Program-made: the position numbers and the translations under genes
In this document: positions 1-8,004 of the stretch, piece after piece
Position numbering within the stretch: position 1 is the stretch's first letter
How the letters are laid out: each line of letters opens with the position of its first letter
Assembly (NCBI GenBank): GCA_034211175.1
Contig: JAXHUH010000129.1
Span: 1 to 21,586, forward strand
Reading direction: 5' to 3'
DNA: 21,586 nt
From: JAXHUH01 sp034211175
Lineage (GTDB): Bacteria; Actinomycetota; Acidimicrobiia; Acidimicrobiales; CAIXPF01
Notes under the pieces: generated by a model
The model's input: the letters and a program-made list of their open reading frames with translations, nothing else
Told to the model about the DNA's origin: nothing
Databases searched by the model: none

Positions 1-93
1 CGCGACGCAGCCGCCGGGGAGACGGTCGATGTCGGCGGAACCGAGCCCGTCGCCGATCTCGGTCGTGCCCGGGAACCCGGTCCTCGTGGCCAT
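1..93 (-). CDS. Partial tail-region protein (N-terminus only)
   Basis: Only the first 31 codons are inside the window; the gene runs off the left edge. The ATG at 93 is preceded by a good ribosome site (GGAGG, 5-6 bases upstream), which makes this a real start. The peptide begins MATRTGFPG and ends at the edge with ..LPGGCVA. It follows the minor tail hub gene in the same direction after a 92-base gap, so a further minor tail or fibre protein is the likely role by position. The sequence is too short to recognise a family. The 92-base gap (94-185) shows nothing beyond this ribosome site. Confidence 0.6.
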   Translation of the reverse strand, partial: MATRTGFPGTTEIGDGLGSADIDRLPGGCVA

Positions 94-185
94 GCGCACC
101 TCCGTGCGTTGAGGCGCGCGAGACCGCAGGGGCCGCAGGCGCCGAACGGTCTGCTGGGCGCCCGGACCCGATCGGGCATGGTGGG

Positions 186-1967
186 TCAGTAGATGAGGCG
201 GCCTTCGCCGTCGAGGGTCCCGAACTCGGGGTCGTCGAGGATGAATGCCGACACCGAGTCGTAGAAGCGCAGGTCGAACGTGACCTGCCACGACGTCGCG
301 GCGATCGTGTGCTTCATCCCGATGATCGTCACCGCCTGCTCGATCGGGTCGTCAGAGCCGGGCGGATAGAGCCGGCAGCGGACCCGGTCGCCGATGTCGA
401 GCTGCAGGACGCGTTGCTGCTGGTAGACGTGCAACGCGACGAGGTTGACCGTCACCGTCTGGAACTGGCGGGGTGGGTCGCCGCCCAACAGGACGAGCCA
501 GTCGGCGAGGCCCTGCGCGTCCGCGTCGGACTCCATCAGCAGGTTCGTGCGGGACAGTGCTTGCGGGCCGTGCCGGCGGATCGATGCCTCGTCGACCGAG
601 GTCTTCTCGACGCCGGTCACGCCGGACACGGTGACCCGGTTGCGGACCATCGCCGCCGGCGTCCGGCGAGTCATCCCGCCGGACGGGAGCTCGTACCAGG
701 TCGCCGGTGTCTCCATCCGTGTCGTGAACGTGACGGGTTCGTCGGCGGCGAACTCGGCGAGCGGCTGGTTGAACGCGGTGAGCCGGTCCCGGAAGCGGAT
801 CGTGCCGGTGCGGTCGACGAACAGCCAGCCGTGCTCCGTCTTCGTGACGCGCTGCAGGTACGCGAGGGCGTTCTCGCCGAAGGTGGTCGCCCCGCACGCG
901 GTCTGGCCGAGCTCGAGGTTCCGTTGCGCTGCGGGCCACTGCACTTCGTCGAGGTCGAGGACGCGGGCGACCCGTTCGCCGGTGCGGTCGCCGGCGTGCG
1001 CTTCGGTGATCTCGTCGAGGTCGGTGCCGGCGATCCGGCCGAGCCCGTCGGTGAACGGGATCCGGATCCGCGTGTAGAGCCCGTCGGCGGCGTACTCGGG
1101 GATGAAGTCGCGGGTCACGCCCGTGAAGACGAGCTGGTCCTGCTGCGTCGGGTAGGTCGCGAACATGCGGATACCGATCCCGGGGCCGAGGCGCCCGTAG
1201 TGCGGCGAGTCCGGGTTGTCGGGGTCGAAGACGCGGTCGACGTCGACGAAGCTGAGCGTCCCCGACGCAGGGGTCTGCTCGTCATGGATGTCGGCGCGGG
1301 ACCGGTCGATCGTCGCGGCCTGCGCCGACGGCGACTCGACACGTAGGTCGGTGTCGATGTCGACCCACACGTTGTCCTCGCCGAGCGGCCACACCTGCCC
1401 GATGCCGAGGTCGTCGACGTAGAACGTCTGGTCGGTCTCGTAGGCCCACAGGTGGACCTGCGCCGTCGCGGTGTTGAGCGGCGCTTGGAACCGTCGCGTC
1501 GCTTCGACCCACCCGGCCAATGCGTCGATGTCGAACGTGAACAGCTCGAAGTCGATCGCGGCGTCGTGCTGGTCGGAGAACAGGATGTAGACGTTGACGT
1601 CGAACGTTCCGACGGTCCGATAGGCGAGGTCGAGCTGGTACCAGCCTTCGCTCACGAACGCTTCGGTCTCGCACCACACTCCGGAGCCGCCACCGATGCC
1701 GGACGGGCGGGTCGACACCGCAAGCGACCGGGACCCGCCGTGCGCCTCGTCGGTCGTGAGCGACCCGGTGCCGCCGCCGATCGTGTTCGGGAACGGCGAC
1801 ACGGTCTCCATGTCGCCGTTCCCGTCGAAGATGTCGTCGTGCGGGGTCTGGTCGAGCAGCCCGCGGAGCGGGTCGTCGAGCGTGAAGATTGTCGGCGCCG
1901 CGACGTTCGCGGCGAGACCGAGCTCGACGCGCAGGCCCGGGACGCCGACGTACGGGAACGTGGGCAT
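186..1967 (-). CDS. Minor tail protein (tail-tip hub) with inserted carbohydrate-binding-like domain
   Basis: About 593 residues. The N-terminus has the motif FTLDDPLRGLLD. The stretch from about residue 205 onward, with DRSRADIHDE, GTLSFVDVDRVFDPDNPDSP and YYG-like HYGRLGPG, matches the hub-type minor tail proteins of actinobacterial siphophages. Between them, roughly residues 48-195 form an extra beta-rich domain (NGDMETVSPFPNTI, GGSRSLAVS, GWYQLDLAYR, FYVDDLGIG) resembling CBM4/9-like jelly-roll modules, suggesting glycan contact on the host surface. The C-terminus repeats the terminal motif as FILDDPEFGTLDG. The ATG at 1967 overlaps the tape measure stop by one base (TGATG) and has GAGGGGG six bases upstream. 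A GTG at 1970 is also in frame but too close to that site. The glycan-binding role is inferred from fold-like sequence only. Confidence 0.8.
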   Translation of the reverse strand: MPTFPYVGVPGLRVELGLAANVAAPTIFTLDDPLRGLLDQTPHDDIFDGNGDMETVSPFPNTIGGGTGSLTTDEAHGGSRSLAVSTRPSGIGGGSGVWCETEAFVSEGWYQLDLAYRTVGTFDVNVYILFSDQHDAAIDFELFTFDIDALAGWVEATRRFQAPLNTATAQVHLWAYETDQTFYVDDLGIGQVWPLGEDNVWVDIDTDLRVESPSAQAATIDRSRADIHDEQTPASGTLSFVDVDRVFDPDNPDSPHYGRLGPGIGIRMFATYPTQQDQLVFTGVTRDFIPEYAADGLYTRIRIPFTDGLGRIAGTDLDEITEAHAGDRTGERVARVLDLDEVQWPAAQRNLELGQTACGATTFGENALAYLQRVTKTEHGWLFVDRTGTIRFRDRLTAFNQPLAEFAADEPVTFTTRMETPATWYELPSGGMTRRTPAAMVRNRVTVSGVTGVEKTSVDEASIRRHGPQALSRTNLLMESDADAQGLADWLVLLGGDPPRQFQTVTVNLVALHVYQQQRVLQLDIGDRVRCRLYPPGSDDPIEQAVTIIGMKHTIAATSWQVTFDLRFYDSVSAFILDDPEFGTLDGEGRLIY

Positions 1968-4888
1968 CACGCACCCCCTCGGATGTTGAGCGGCAACGGT
2001 CCGAAGTCCCCTGCGGCGGCCTGGAGCGTCTTGACGATCTCCATGCCGGTGGCGGCGAGGTCAGCGCCGACCGGGGCGTTGACGTTGATGACGATCGATT
2101 GGCCGCCACCGAACCCGCCGCCGCTGCGGCCGCGGCCGCCGGTGAGGTCGTCGTTGGAGACGATGTATCCGTCGGTGTCCGGGGTGAACAGCTCGATGCC
2201 GTCCTCGCCGACGACGTACGGGACGCCGGCCGACACGGGGCCGCCTTCGGCGCGGAACCCGCCGATTGTCTGCGCGATCCGATGCGAGTTGGTGCCCGAG
2301 TAGGTCGTGCCGTCGACGGTGACGGTCTCGACCTGGACCGGCACCCGGTAGGTGCGGCCTTCGAGGTTCGCAAGGTTCGTCTGCAGGTTCCGGACGAGCT
2401 GCTCGGCGGTCGCGGTGATCACCTTCACCGGGATGCTGATGTTGTTGGGCAGGTCGAACAGCTCGTCTGCGAGCTCCTCGGCACGTTCCCTCGACTCGCC
2501 GGCCGACACCGCCGCCTCTATGTACTCGTCGCGCATCGCTTGGAGGCGGGTGGTGTATTCGTCGTACGTCGGCCCGGAGTTCGCGAGGTCGAGGTGGGCT
2601 TGGCCGTACTCGGTGGCGAGCTCTTGCAGCGCTGCGAGGTTCTCGCGGCCCGCTTCGGTTGTGACGTCGAGCCCGGCGCCGTTCTCGGCGATGACCTCGT
2701 TGAAGTCGGCCATCGCCTGGGTGACGCGGGCGTCGACGTTCTCGATGCCGTAGAAGTGGCCGACGAGCGTGTCGACGGCGTCGAGGTAGTCGTCGAACGC
2801 TGGCTGCCCTTCGGACATCGCGGCGGCGATCGACTCGATCGCCCCGAACGTGACCTGGGCGGGTTCGGCGGTCTCGCGGAGCGCCGCGTTCGCGCCGTCG
2901 ACCCGCTGAGCGAACCTGTGCACCTCGCCCTGAGCGTCGGCCGCGACCCGGTCGGCGTCCTGCATCGCACCGATCCAGTCGGTGACACCGTTCTCGGTGT
3001 TCTGCTCGATCGCGGCGGCCATGATCGCGTCGTTGAACTCGCCGGCGACGCGGGCGCCTTCGATCTGCTGCCTCGAGTACTCCTGCAGGACCCGGACCGC
3101 GCTGTCGGTCGCCTCGGACACATCGATGATGCCCTGGGCCTCGTCGGAGTAGTTCCGACCGCGACGCGCGCCGCCGGTCGCGATGCCTTCCATCTCGGCT
3201 TCGACGGCGCCGAGCTCGCGGGCGGAGATGCCGGCGGCTTCACCGATGCCGAGCATCTCGTCACGGAACCGGGCGATCGCCTGCGGGCCGCCGGTGATCA
3301 CGTCGTTGACGCGTTCGCCGGTGATGCCGAGCTCAGCGAGGTCGGACACGACACCCGCGAACGGCGCGTCGTCCGAACCGGTCAACCACTCCTGGATCTT
3401 GGGCCCGTTCAGCGTGATCGCCTCGGCCGTGCCGTCGACCGCCTCGCCGATCGATCGGACCTGTTCGCGGAGCCGCTGAGCGTCCTGGGCGGCGTCGATG
3501 AAGTTGCCGCCGAGCGCGACAGCGGCGATGCCGGCTGCGCCCAACGCGAGACCCCACGGGCCCGTCAGGAACGACGCTGCGCCACCCAACGCCGGCATCA
3601 ACCCGCCGGCAGCGGAGACCGCTGTGCGGGCCGACGAGATCGACGAGACGACCCCACCGACGGCGGACGCCGCGGGCCCGGCAGCGGCGGCGATCCCGCC
3701 GAGGCCGAGGACGACGTTCTGCAGCTCCGGCGGCAGGTCCGAGAACGCAGACACCGCGCCGGATGCGAATCCGATGACGTCGGCGGCGACCGGGCCGACG
3801 GTGTCGCCGATGTCGACGAGAGCGACCTGCGCTTCGGCGAACGACCGCTTCAGCTTGAAGCCGGCGTCGTCGGCGACCGCTTCGAACGCTTCGTTCGTGA
3901 TCCCGGCCGAGTTCGCGAGGTCCTGGAAGACGCCGGTGACGGTCGACGCGTCGCCGCGAGTGAGGGTGAGCGCAGCGTTCAACGCTTCGGTGGAGCCGAG
4001 CAGCTTCGAGAACTGCTCGGTGTTGCCGCCGAGCCCGTCGTCGAGCATCCGGAGCGTGCCCAACAGGCCGTCCTCGGACATCGAGCGGGCGACCTCGTCG
4101 GTCGACACGCCCATGTCGCCGAGGATCTTCGCGCCCTGCGCCGAGGGGGCCAGCAGCGCTTGGATCACCGACCGGGTCTGGGTCACCGCTTCGGACGCGG
4201 ATGCGCCGTTCCGGGTGAGCAGAGCGATCGTGGCGCCGACCTCGTCGAGTTCGACGCCGGCAGCGGCGGCCACGGGGACGACGTTGCCGATCGACGACGC
4301 AAGGCCCGAGACCTCGAAGTTGCCGGCCCGCGCTGTCGCAGTGAGCACGTCGACCGCTTCGGTGCCAGAGAGCACCTCGGTGCCGTACGCGTTCATCGCG
4401 GCGGTGCCCGCTCGGGCGACGTCGACGGTCTCGCCCATGCCGGCGGTAGCGGCCTTGCCGGACTGCTCGAGCAGTTCCATCGCGGCGGCGCCCCGGATGC
4501 CGGCCGACTGGACGACGAACATGGCGTCAGCGAGCTTCGTCGGGCCCTGCCCGACGGCGGGGCCGAGCGCCTTCACCTGCTCGCCCATCCGTTCGACCTC
4601 GGACCCGGCGACACCGACGAGGCCCTCGATCTGCGACATCGACGACTCGAACCCGGTGAACGTCGCCGTCGCGACCCCGCCGAGCGCGAGCAGCGGCAGC
4701 GTCACGTGGCGCGACAGCACCGACCCGACAGCCGTCGCCTTCCGGCCGAAGACGTCCATCCGCGACGCCGCGTCGCCGGTGTCGTCGCCGACACCGCGGT
4801 ACTCGTCGCGGAACTGGCGGAGCTTGGCGCGGGACTCCTCGACGCCCTTCGCCGACACCCTCGCGATGATCTCCGCGACTTCCGCCAT
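1967..4888 (-). CDS. Tail tape measure protein
   Basis: 973 residues, the longest gene here and in the expected place after the tail-assembly chaperones. The N-terminal 40-350 region is a TIGR01760-like tape measure core (GFESSMSQIEGLVG, MFVVQSAGIRGAAAMELLE, ASSIGNVVPVAAAAGVELDE). It is followed by hydrophobic, Ala/Gly-rich segments at about 375-430 and 440-460 that could be the membrane-interacting part used during DNA ejection, then long helical Ala/Glu/Gln-rich sequence. The start at 4888 has GGAGG six bases upstream. Using the usual ratio of about 1.5 angstrom of tail per residue, the tail should be near 145 nm; this is an inference. No lytic transglycosylase or peptidase motif is obvious. 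Confidence 0.95.
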   Translation of the reverse strand: MAEVAEIIARVSAKGVEESRAKLRQFRDEYRGVGDDTGDAASRMDVFGRKATAVGSVLSRHVTLPLLALGGVATATFTGFESSMSQIEGLVGVAGSEVERMGEQVKALGPAVGQGPTKLADAMFVVQSAGIRGAAAMELLEQSGKAATAGMGETVDVARAGTAAMNAYGTEVLSGTEAVDVLTATARAGNFEVSGLASSIGNVVPVAAAAGVELDEVGATIALLTRNGASASEAVTQTRSVIQALLAPSAQGAKILGDMGVSTDEVARSMSEDGLLGTLRMLDDGLGGNTEQFSKLLGSTEALNAALTLTRGDASTVTGVFQDLANSAGITNEAFEAVADDAGFKLKRSFAEAQVALVDIGDTVGPVAADVIGFASGAVSAFSDLPPELQNVVLGLGGIAAAAGPAASAVGGVVSSISSARTAVSAAGGLMPALGGAASFLTGPWGLALGAAGIAAVALGGNFIDAAQDAQRLREQVRSIGEAVDGTAEAITLNGPKIQEWLTGSDDAPFAGVVSDLAELGITGERVNDVITGGPQAIARFRDEMLGIGEAAGISARELGAVEAEMEGIATGGARRGRNYSDEAQGIIDVSEATDSAVRVLQEYSRQQIEGARVAGEFNDAIMAAAIEQNTENGVTDWIGAMQDADRVAADAQGEVHRFAQRVDGANAALRETAEPAQVTFGAIESIAAAMSEGQPAFDDYLDAVDTLVGHFYGIENVDARVTQAMADFNEVIAENGAGLDVTTEAGRENLAALQELATEYGQAHLDLANSGPTYDEYTTRLQAMRDEYIEAAVSAGESRERAEELADELFDLPNNISIPVKVITATAEQLVRNLQTNLANLEGRTYRVPVQVETVTVDGTTYSGTNSHRIAQTIGGFRAEGGPVSAGVPYVVGEDGIELFTPDTDGYIVSNDDLTGGRGRSGGGFGGGQSIVINVNAPVGADLAATGMEIVKTLQAAAGDFGPLPLNIRGGA

Positions 4889-4942
4889 GCCGGCCTCCGT
4901 GCTCGCATGCGACGGCCGGCGGGCCCCGCGGGTCGCCGGCCG

Positions 4943-5439
4943 TCAGCGGGTGGTCGTGTTGCCCCACGGGCCGCCCTCCGGGGGCGGCCGGTACTCGGGA
5001 CCCGTCGCGGTCAGGTAGTCACGCATCCACGTGCGCCACGCGAGGGGCCGTTCGGCGAGCTCCCACGGGGCGACACCGAAGCGGTCGGCGAGCTGGATCA
5101 GGTCGAACCACTCGCCTGGGGGTTCTCCGAATTCGCCGCGTGTCTTCAGCCAGCGGCCGACGCGGCGCGCGCTTCCCCCGACGACGAGTCCTTCACGACG
5201 GCCTGGACGATGTCGAAGACGAGCCAGCCGGGCAGGTTCGTCCTGATGGCCTCCGGGTCGCTGTGGTCGACGGGTTCGCCGCCGACGGTGAGGTCCCACG
5301 ACGAGACGAGGTCGACGATGAGGTCGACGAAGTCGCGGTCGCGGAGCGCTGCGATCGTGACCGCCGCCGGCCGGTACGTGACGGCGGCGCCGTGCACCTC
5401 GATGGTGCGCGAGTCGAGCAGCAGGTCGTGCAGGTCCAT
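4943..5439 (-). CDS. Tail assembly chaperone GT fusion made by -1 frameshift
   Basis: This is the long product of the chaperone pair. It shares the first 88 codons with the short G-like protein, shifts -1 at the G-GGG-GAA site (5173-5179), and continues for 77 codons in the overlapping frame (GGSARRVGRWLKTRGEFG to the stop at 4943-4945), giving about 165 residues. The downstream part (EWFDLIQLADRFGVAPWELAE, then WRTWMRDYLTA) has no plausible start or ribosome site of its own, and it resembles the T part of siphophage chaperones with an ExxxxDxxRFGxxPWEL-type helix. G and GT act together as chaperones that load tube protein on the tape measure. The location between tube and tape measure genes is the classical one. 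The join is inferred from frame geometry and has not been shown experimentally. Confidence 0.85.
5146..5439 (-). CDS. Tail assembly chaperone G-like protein
   Basis: 97 residues starting MDLHDLLLDSRTIEVHG. The ATG at 5439 has GGAG nine bases upstream. Upstream in-frame codons to 5538 exist but would overlap the tail tube gene and cross a terminator-like hairpin, so they were not used. The protein is a small alpha/beta chaperone of the G type (VTIAALRDRDFVDLIVDLVSSWDL, TNLPGWLVFDIVQAVVKD). It ends just after the slip site with EARAASAAG. It would be the abundant product, and a minority of ribosomes would make the GT fusion. It shares its start with that product. Confidence 0.85.
   Translation of the reverse strand: MDLHDLLLDSRTIEVHGAAVTYRPAAVTIAALRDRDFVDLIVDLVSSWDLTVGGEPVDHSDPEAIRTNLPGWLVFDIVQAVVKDSSSGEARAASAAG
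5173..5179 (-). promoter_or_regulatory. -1 ribosomal frameshift slip site (GGGGGAA)
   Basis: On the minus strand the zero frame reads TCG GGG GAA. The P-site GGG can re-pair perfectly one base back on GGG, after which the -1 frame reads GGA AGC. The zero frame closes 27 bases later at the TGA at 5146-5148, whereas the -1 frame stays open to 4943. It is a run of five G followed by AA, similar to the G-rich slip sites reported for phage tail chaperones, although A-site re-pairing from GAA to GGA is imperfect. It lies in the only overlap where the shift would make sense. Confidence 0.75.
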
Positions 5440-5479
5440 GACGTGTTCTCCGTGGGGGTAGCTGAACTTGCGTGGGCCT

Positions 5480-5503
5480 CGGGTGGCCGCCTGCAGCCAC
5501 CCG
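5480..5503 (-). terminator. Hairpin after the tail tube gene
   Basis: Perfect 8-bp inverted repeat (CGGGTGGC / GCCACCCG) with an 8-base loop, seven bases beyond the tail tube stop at 5510 and before the G chaperone start. There is no U tract. It is placed to act as a partial terminator or an mRNA-stabilising end, so that tube protein outnumbers the downstream tail proteins. The function is inferred from structure and position. Confidence 0.5.
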
Positions 5504-5509
5504 ACCGGG

Positions 5510-6496
5510 TCAGAGCGCGGTGAGGTCGTTGCGGACAAGCGCCTGCAGCGCGGCTCCCCAGTCGGCGTCGTGGACGGCGTCGAACGTCCAGTTCATGGCC
5601 CACACGCCGTCGGCGTCCTCGAAGTTGCCGGCGCCGGACACCTTCCCGGCGAAGTCGAACCGCATCTCGTAGTCCTGGTCGGTCTCGATCTCGGCGCCGA
5701 CCGCGGCGATGCGCACGAACTTCGTCGCTCCGGTCCGCATCGTCGACAGGAACCCCATGCCGTCCGAGTCGGCCTCGACCTGCAGTTCGAGCGTGACGGT
5801 CGGCTTCAGCTCGACGGTCGCAGCGAAGCTGCCCTTCGACGAGTCCATCGGCCAGATCGCGCCGAACCGGTTCCCGATGTTCAGTCGGGCCCGGAAGTTG
5901 CGGGTGAGCTTCGTTGTGCCGAGGTCGCCGGATGCGTCGTCGACGTACACGTCGAGCTGCGACCCGAGGACCGGCACCAGGTCGATCGCGGTCGGCGACG
6001 ACTCGAGGGTGACGCCGTCGTCGATCGCTTGGGCGAGCATCGACCCGCCGAGCGACACGCCGTTGCGGCGCGAGAACTCGAGGTTGAGCGAGTCGACGAT
6101 GCCGTAAGCGAACCGGTGTGCACGCACCGAGTCGCCGGACTCGACGGTGAACGTCTCCGGGGTCGACAGGGCGGTCGGGTCGATCTCGAACGCCCACTCG
6201 CGGGCGTCGGTGCCGCCGCCGGGGGTCGTGATGGCCGCCGCCGACATCGCCGAGGACAGCGGGTAGACGATCTCGGTGAACGTCGGCTGACCGGACAGCT
6301 GCGCGGTCACCCACTCGGCGTTGAGGGCCTGCACGGTCGAGAACTTCTCGCCCGCGGGGCCGAACATCGCGACCTCGGGGTTGATCGACGGGGCGATCGA
6401 CAGGGCCTGCAGCCGCTTGTCGCAGGTGACCGCAGTGCCGGAGGTGGACTCGACACCGATGTTGGTGACCTGCGTGACGGTCGTGCGCTCGGACAT
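5510..6496 (-). CDS. Major tail tube protein
   Basis: 328 residues with the pattern of a siphophage tube protein: beta-rich, few charged clusters, starting MSERTTVTQVTNIGVES, and with conserved-looking stretches such as YGIVDSLNLEFSRRNGVSLGG, ATVELKPTVTLELQVEAD and the C-terminal NWTFDAVHDADWGAALQALV. The start has GGGAGG seven bases upstream. The order is gp10-like protein, then tube, G/GT chaperones and tape measure, which is the textbook tail order and the main support for the call. It is longer than many tube proteins (often 150-250 residues), so an extra decoration domain may be present. The gene ends at a hairpin that may limit read-through. Confidence 0.85.
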   Translation of the reverse strand: MSERTTVTQVTNIGVESTSGTAVTCDKRLQALSIAPSINPEVAMFGPAGEKFSTVQALNAEWVTAQLSGQPTFTEIVYPLSSAMSAAAITTPGGGTDAREWAFEIDPTALSTPETFTVESGDSVRAHRFAYGIVDSLNLEFSRRNGVSLGGSMLAQAIDDGVTLESSPTAIDLVPVLGSQLDVYVDDASGDLGTTKLTRNFRARLNIGNRFGAIWPMDSSKGSFAATVELKPTVTLELQVEADSDGMGFLSTMRTGATKFVRIAAVGAEIETDQDYEMRFDFAGKVSGAGNFEDADGVWAMNWTFDAVHDADWGAALQALVRNDLTAL

Positions 6497-6539
6497 GAAG
6501 GGACCTCCCGGACGGGGTGACGAGGACGTCGTCGATGGG

Positions 6540-6878
6540 TCAGGACAGGGCGCGAACGAGCCGCGACAGCTGCTCGCGGAGCTCGCGTTCGCCGGCCAAC
6601 ACGGCCGGGCCGACGAACGGGCGGGCCGGCATCTTCCTGGTGCCGAACTCGTGGAACTGCCAGATGAACGCGTCGTCGGACGTCATCTCGACGTGCCACA
6701 CCCCGCCGCCAGCGTCGATGGGGTCGGTGCCCTCGGCGATGCGGTGCCGCACCTGCGCGGGCGCCCGCGCGTCGAGGTCTCGGTCGACCTGCCTGGCGAC
6801 CCGTTCGACCGCTTCGTCGACCCCGTCGAACAGGCGCGGGATCACCCGCTCGAACGCGTCGCGGATCTCGATGCCCAT
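6540..6878 (-). CDS. HK97 gp10-like neck/tail component
   Basis: 112 residues, MGIEIRDAFERVIPRLFDGVDE..., ending with the typical gp10-family sequence: FIWQFHEFGTRKMPARPFVGPAVLAGE, in which F(H)EFGTxxxPARPFxxPA is the family signature. The ATG at 6878 overlaps the stop of the upstream gene by one base (TGATG), so translation is coupled. The same frame is open upstream to 7274, but this extension is antisense-like arginine-rich noise and overlaps the tail terminator gene. In HK97-type phages this protein belongs to the head-tail neck or tail-completion set. Confidence 0.85.
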   Translation of the reverse strand: MGIEIRDAFERVIPRLFDGVDEAVERVARQVDRDLDARAPAQVRHRIAEGTDPIDAGGGVWHVEMTSDDAFIWQFHEFGTRKMPARPFVGPAVLAGERELREQLSRLVRALS

Positions 6879-7309
6879 CACGGCGCCTCGTGCGCCTGGA
6901 CCCGGTAGACGCCGCCGCGGTGCGTGTACCGGACGCCGTCTTCGACCTCGAGCTGCTTGAACGGCTCGACCCGACGACACGCGAGCGTCACGCCGGCAGC
7001 GGTGACGTCCTGGCCGTGCAACAGGGCGTCGACACGGCGCACGACGGCACGAGCGTCGGTGAGGGGGGTGTCGTCGGTGAAGATCCCGCGGACGAGCCAG
7101 CGGCCGTCGATCAGGACCCGGGCGCCGTTCGCGGTGCCGACGTCGACCGCGGCGTAGAGCTGCACGGTGATCAACGGGTGGGCGGTGCCCTGGTCCGCTG
7201 GGTGCTCGACGATCCTGGCCGCCGGCACCAGCGCGGTGAGGGCCGCGTCGTCCGACAGTGTCGAGATGATCCACTCGTCGACCGCGGAGACCTCGTCGAC
7301 CGCGGTCAC
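6878..7309 (-). CDS. Tail terminator (DUF3168-like tail completion protein)
   Basis: 143 residues from a GTG at 7309 that overlaps the previous stop by four bases (GTGA). The body (VDEWIISTLSDDAALTALV, HPLITVQLY, WLVRGIFTDD, VRRVDALLHG, then GGVYRVQA) has the alternating strand and helix pattern of siphophage tail completion proteins, which cap the tail tube at the end joining the head. The position between head closure and tube genes agrees. An upstream ATG at 7411 in the same frame was rejected because it lies deep inside the preceding gene and encodes low-complexity arginine-rich sequence. Confidence 0.75.
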   Translation of the reverse strand: MTAVDEVSAVDEWIISTLSDDAALTALVPAARIVEHPADQGTAHPLITVQLYAAVDVGTANGARVLIDGRWLVRGIFTDDTPLTDARAVVRRVDALLHGQDVTAAGVTLACRRVEPFKQLEVEDGVRYTHRGGVYRVQAHEAP

Positions 7310-7659
7310 GGCATCCGGTCCTCGAGCTGCGCGAGCAGCGTCACCCGCGGATGGTGACGAGCCTGTTCGGCTGCGGCGACCGCGGCGGCGAACCCGTGCT
7401 CGTCGACCCACGCCACGACCTCGGCGACGGTCATGCCGTCGACGTCGGGGAGCGTCACCGCCGCGTCGTCGACGAGGTCGGCGGTCTCGCCGAGCGGCAC
7501 GTCACGGCCGTCCATGTCGGGCAGGACGGCGACGCGGTCGAGGACCCGCCAGCCTTCGTCGCGGAGTGTGGCGCCGCGCCCGTCGTACTCCTCGTCGCTC
7601 ACCCACCGGACCTCGGCCATGCCGTCAGGCGCGGGGCGTTCGATCAGCTTCCAAGCCAT
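7306..7659 (-). CDS. Small conserved-position structural-operon protein, unknown
   Basis: 117 residues, strongly acidic, beginning MAWKLIERPAPDGMAEV. The C-terminal half is a helical segment (DGMTVAEVVAWVDEHGFAAAVAAAEQ, then RHHPRVTLLAQLEDR). Short hypothetical proteins with a similar helix occur between head-closure and tail-terminator genes in actinobacterial siphophages, but I do not recognise a named family. The start has GGGAGG upstream and the stop overlaps the next GTG by four bases, so it is translated as part of the neck gene set. A role in head-tail joining is inferred only from position. Confidence 0.7.
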   Translation of the reverse strand: MAWKLIERPAPDGMAEVRWVSDEEYDGRGATLRDEGWRVLDRVAVLPDMDGRDVPLGETADLVDDAAVTLPDVDGMTVAEVVAWVDEHGFAAAVAAAEQARHHPRVTLLAQLEDRMP

Positions 7660-7674
7660 CGGGTGTCCTCCCGG

Positions 7675-8004
7675 TCAGGAGCGGGTGAGTCGCGCTTCGA
7701 TGTGGTGCGGCCCGCGGGGCGTGTCCACCACGTGCGGTGCACCGGCGACGAGGTAGGCGACGTCGTCGACGACGACCTCGTCGTCAGCGGCCAGGTCGAC
7801 GGCCGGGCCGCAGAACAGGACCCAACCGGTCGACTCGGAGACCGCGCCGGCGGAGATCTCTGCGTTGGTGACCGTGCGCTGCTCGAGACGGCAGCGGAAC
7901 CGGACGGTGCCGGCGAGCTCGCGGGTGCGGCCCCCGGCCACGTTCTTGGCGGCGGTGTACCGGCGGCGGGTCGCCCACCGGGAGAACATCTGCTCGATGG
8001 CCAT
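7675..8004 (-). CDS. Head closure / head-tail stopper protein
   Basis: 109 residues starting MAIEQMFSRWATRRRY. The sequence has a beta-barrel pattern (GTVRFRCRLEQRTVTNAE, GWVLFCGPAVDLAADDEVVVDDVAYLVAG, then RGPHHIEARL), as in SPP1 gp16 or HK97 gp7-like stoppers that plug the head-tail channel. The ATG at 8004 overlaps the connector stop by one base (TGATG). The longer upstream frame to 8367 lies over the connector gene and was rejected. The order connector, stopper, tail terminator supports the call more than the sequence alone does. Confidence 0.75.
   Translation of the reverse strand: MAIEQMFSRWATRRRYTAAKNVAGGRTRELAGTVRFRCRLEQRTVTNAEISAGAVSESTGWVLFCGPAVDLAADDEVVVDDVAYLVAGAPHVVDTPRGPHHIEARLTRS

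Noticed and set aside
1889..5461. A 1190-codon open frame on the plus strand, antisense to the tape measure and chaperone genes.
   Set aside because: It is a shadow of GC-rich minus-strand genes: Arg/Gly/Val/Asp-rich low complexity with no domain pattern, and it spans several real genes and their gaps.
5193..6314. Minus-strand 373-codon open frame overlapping tube and chaperone genes in a third frame.
   Set aside because: Almost purely Arg/Pro/Ser/Thr low complexity and out of frame with the tube and chaperone proteins.
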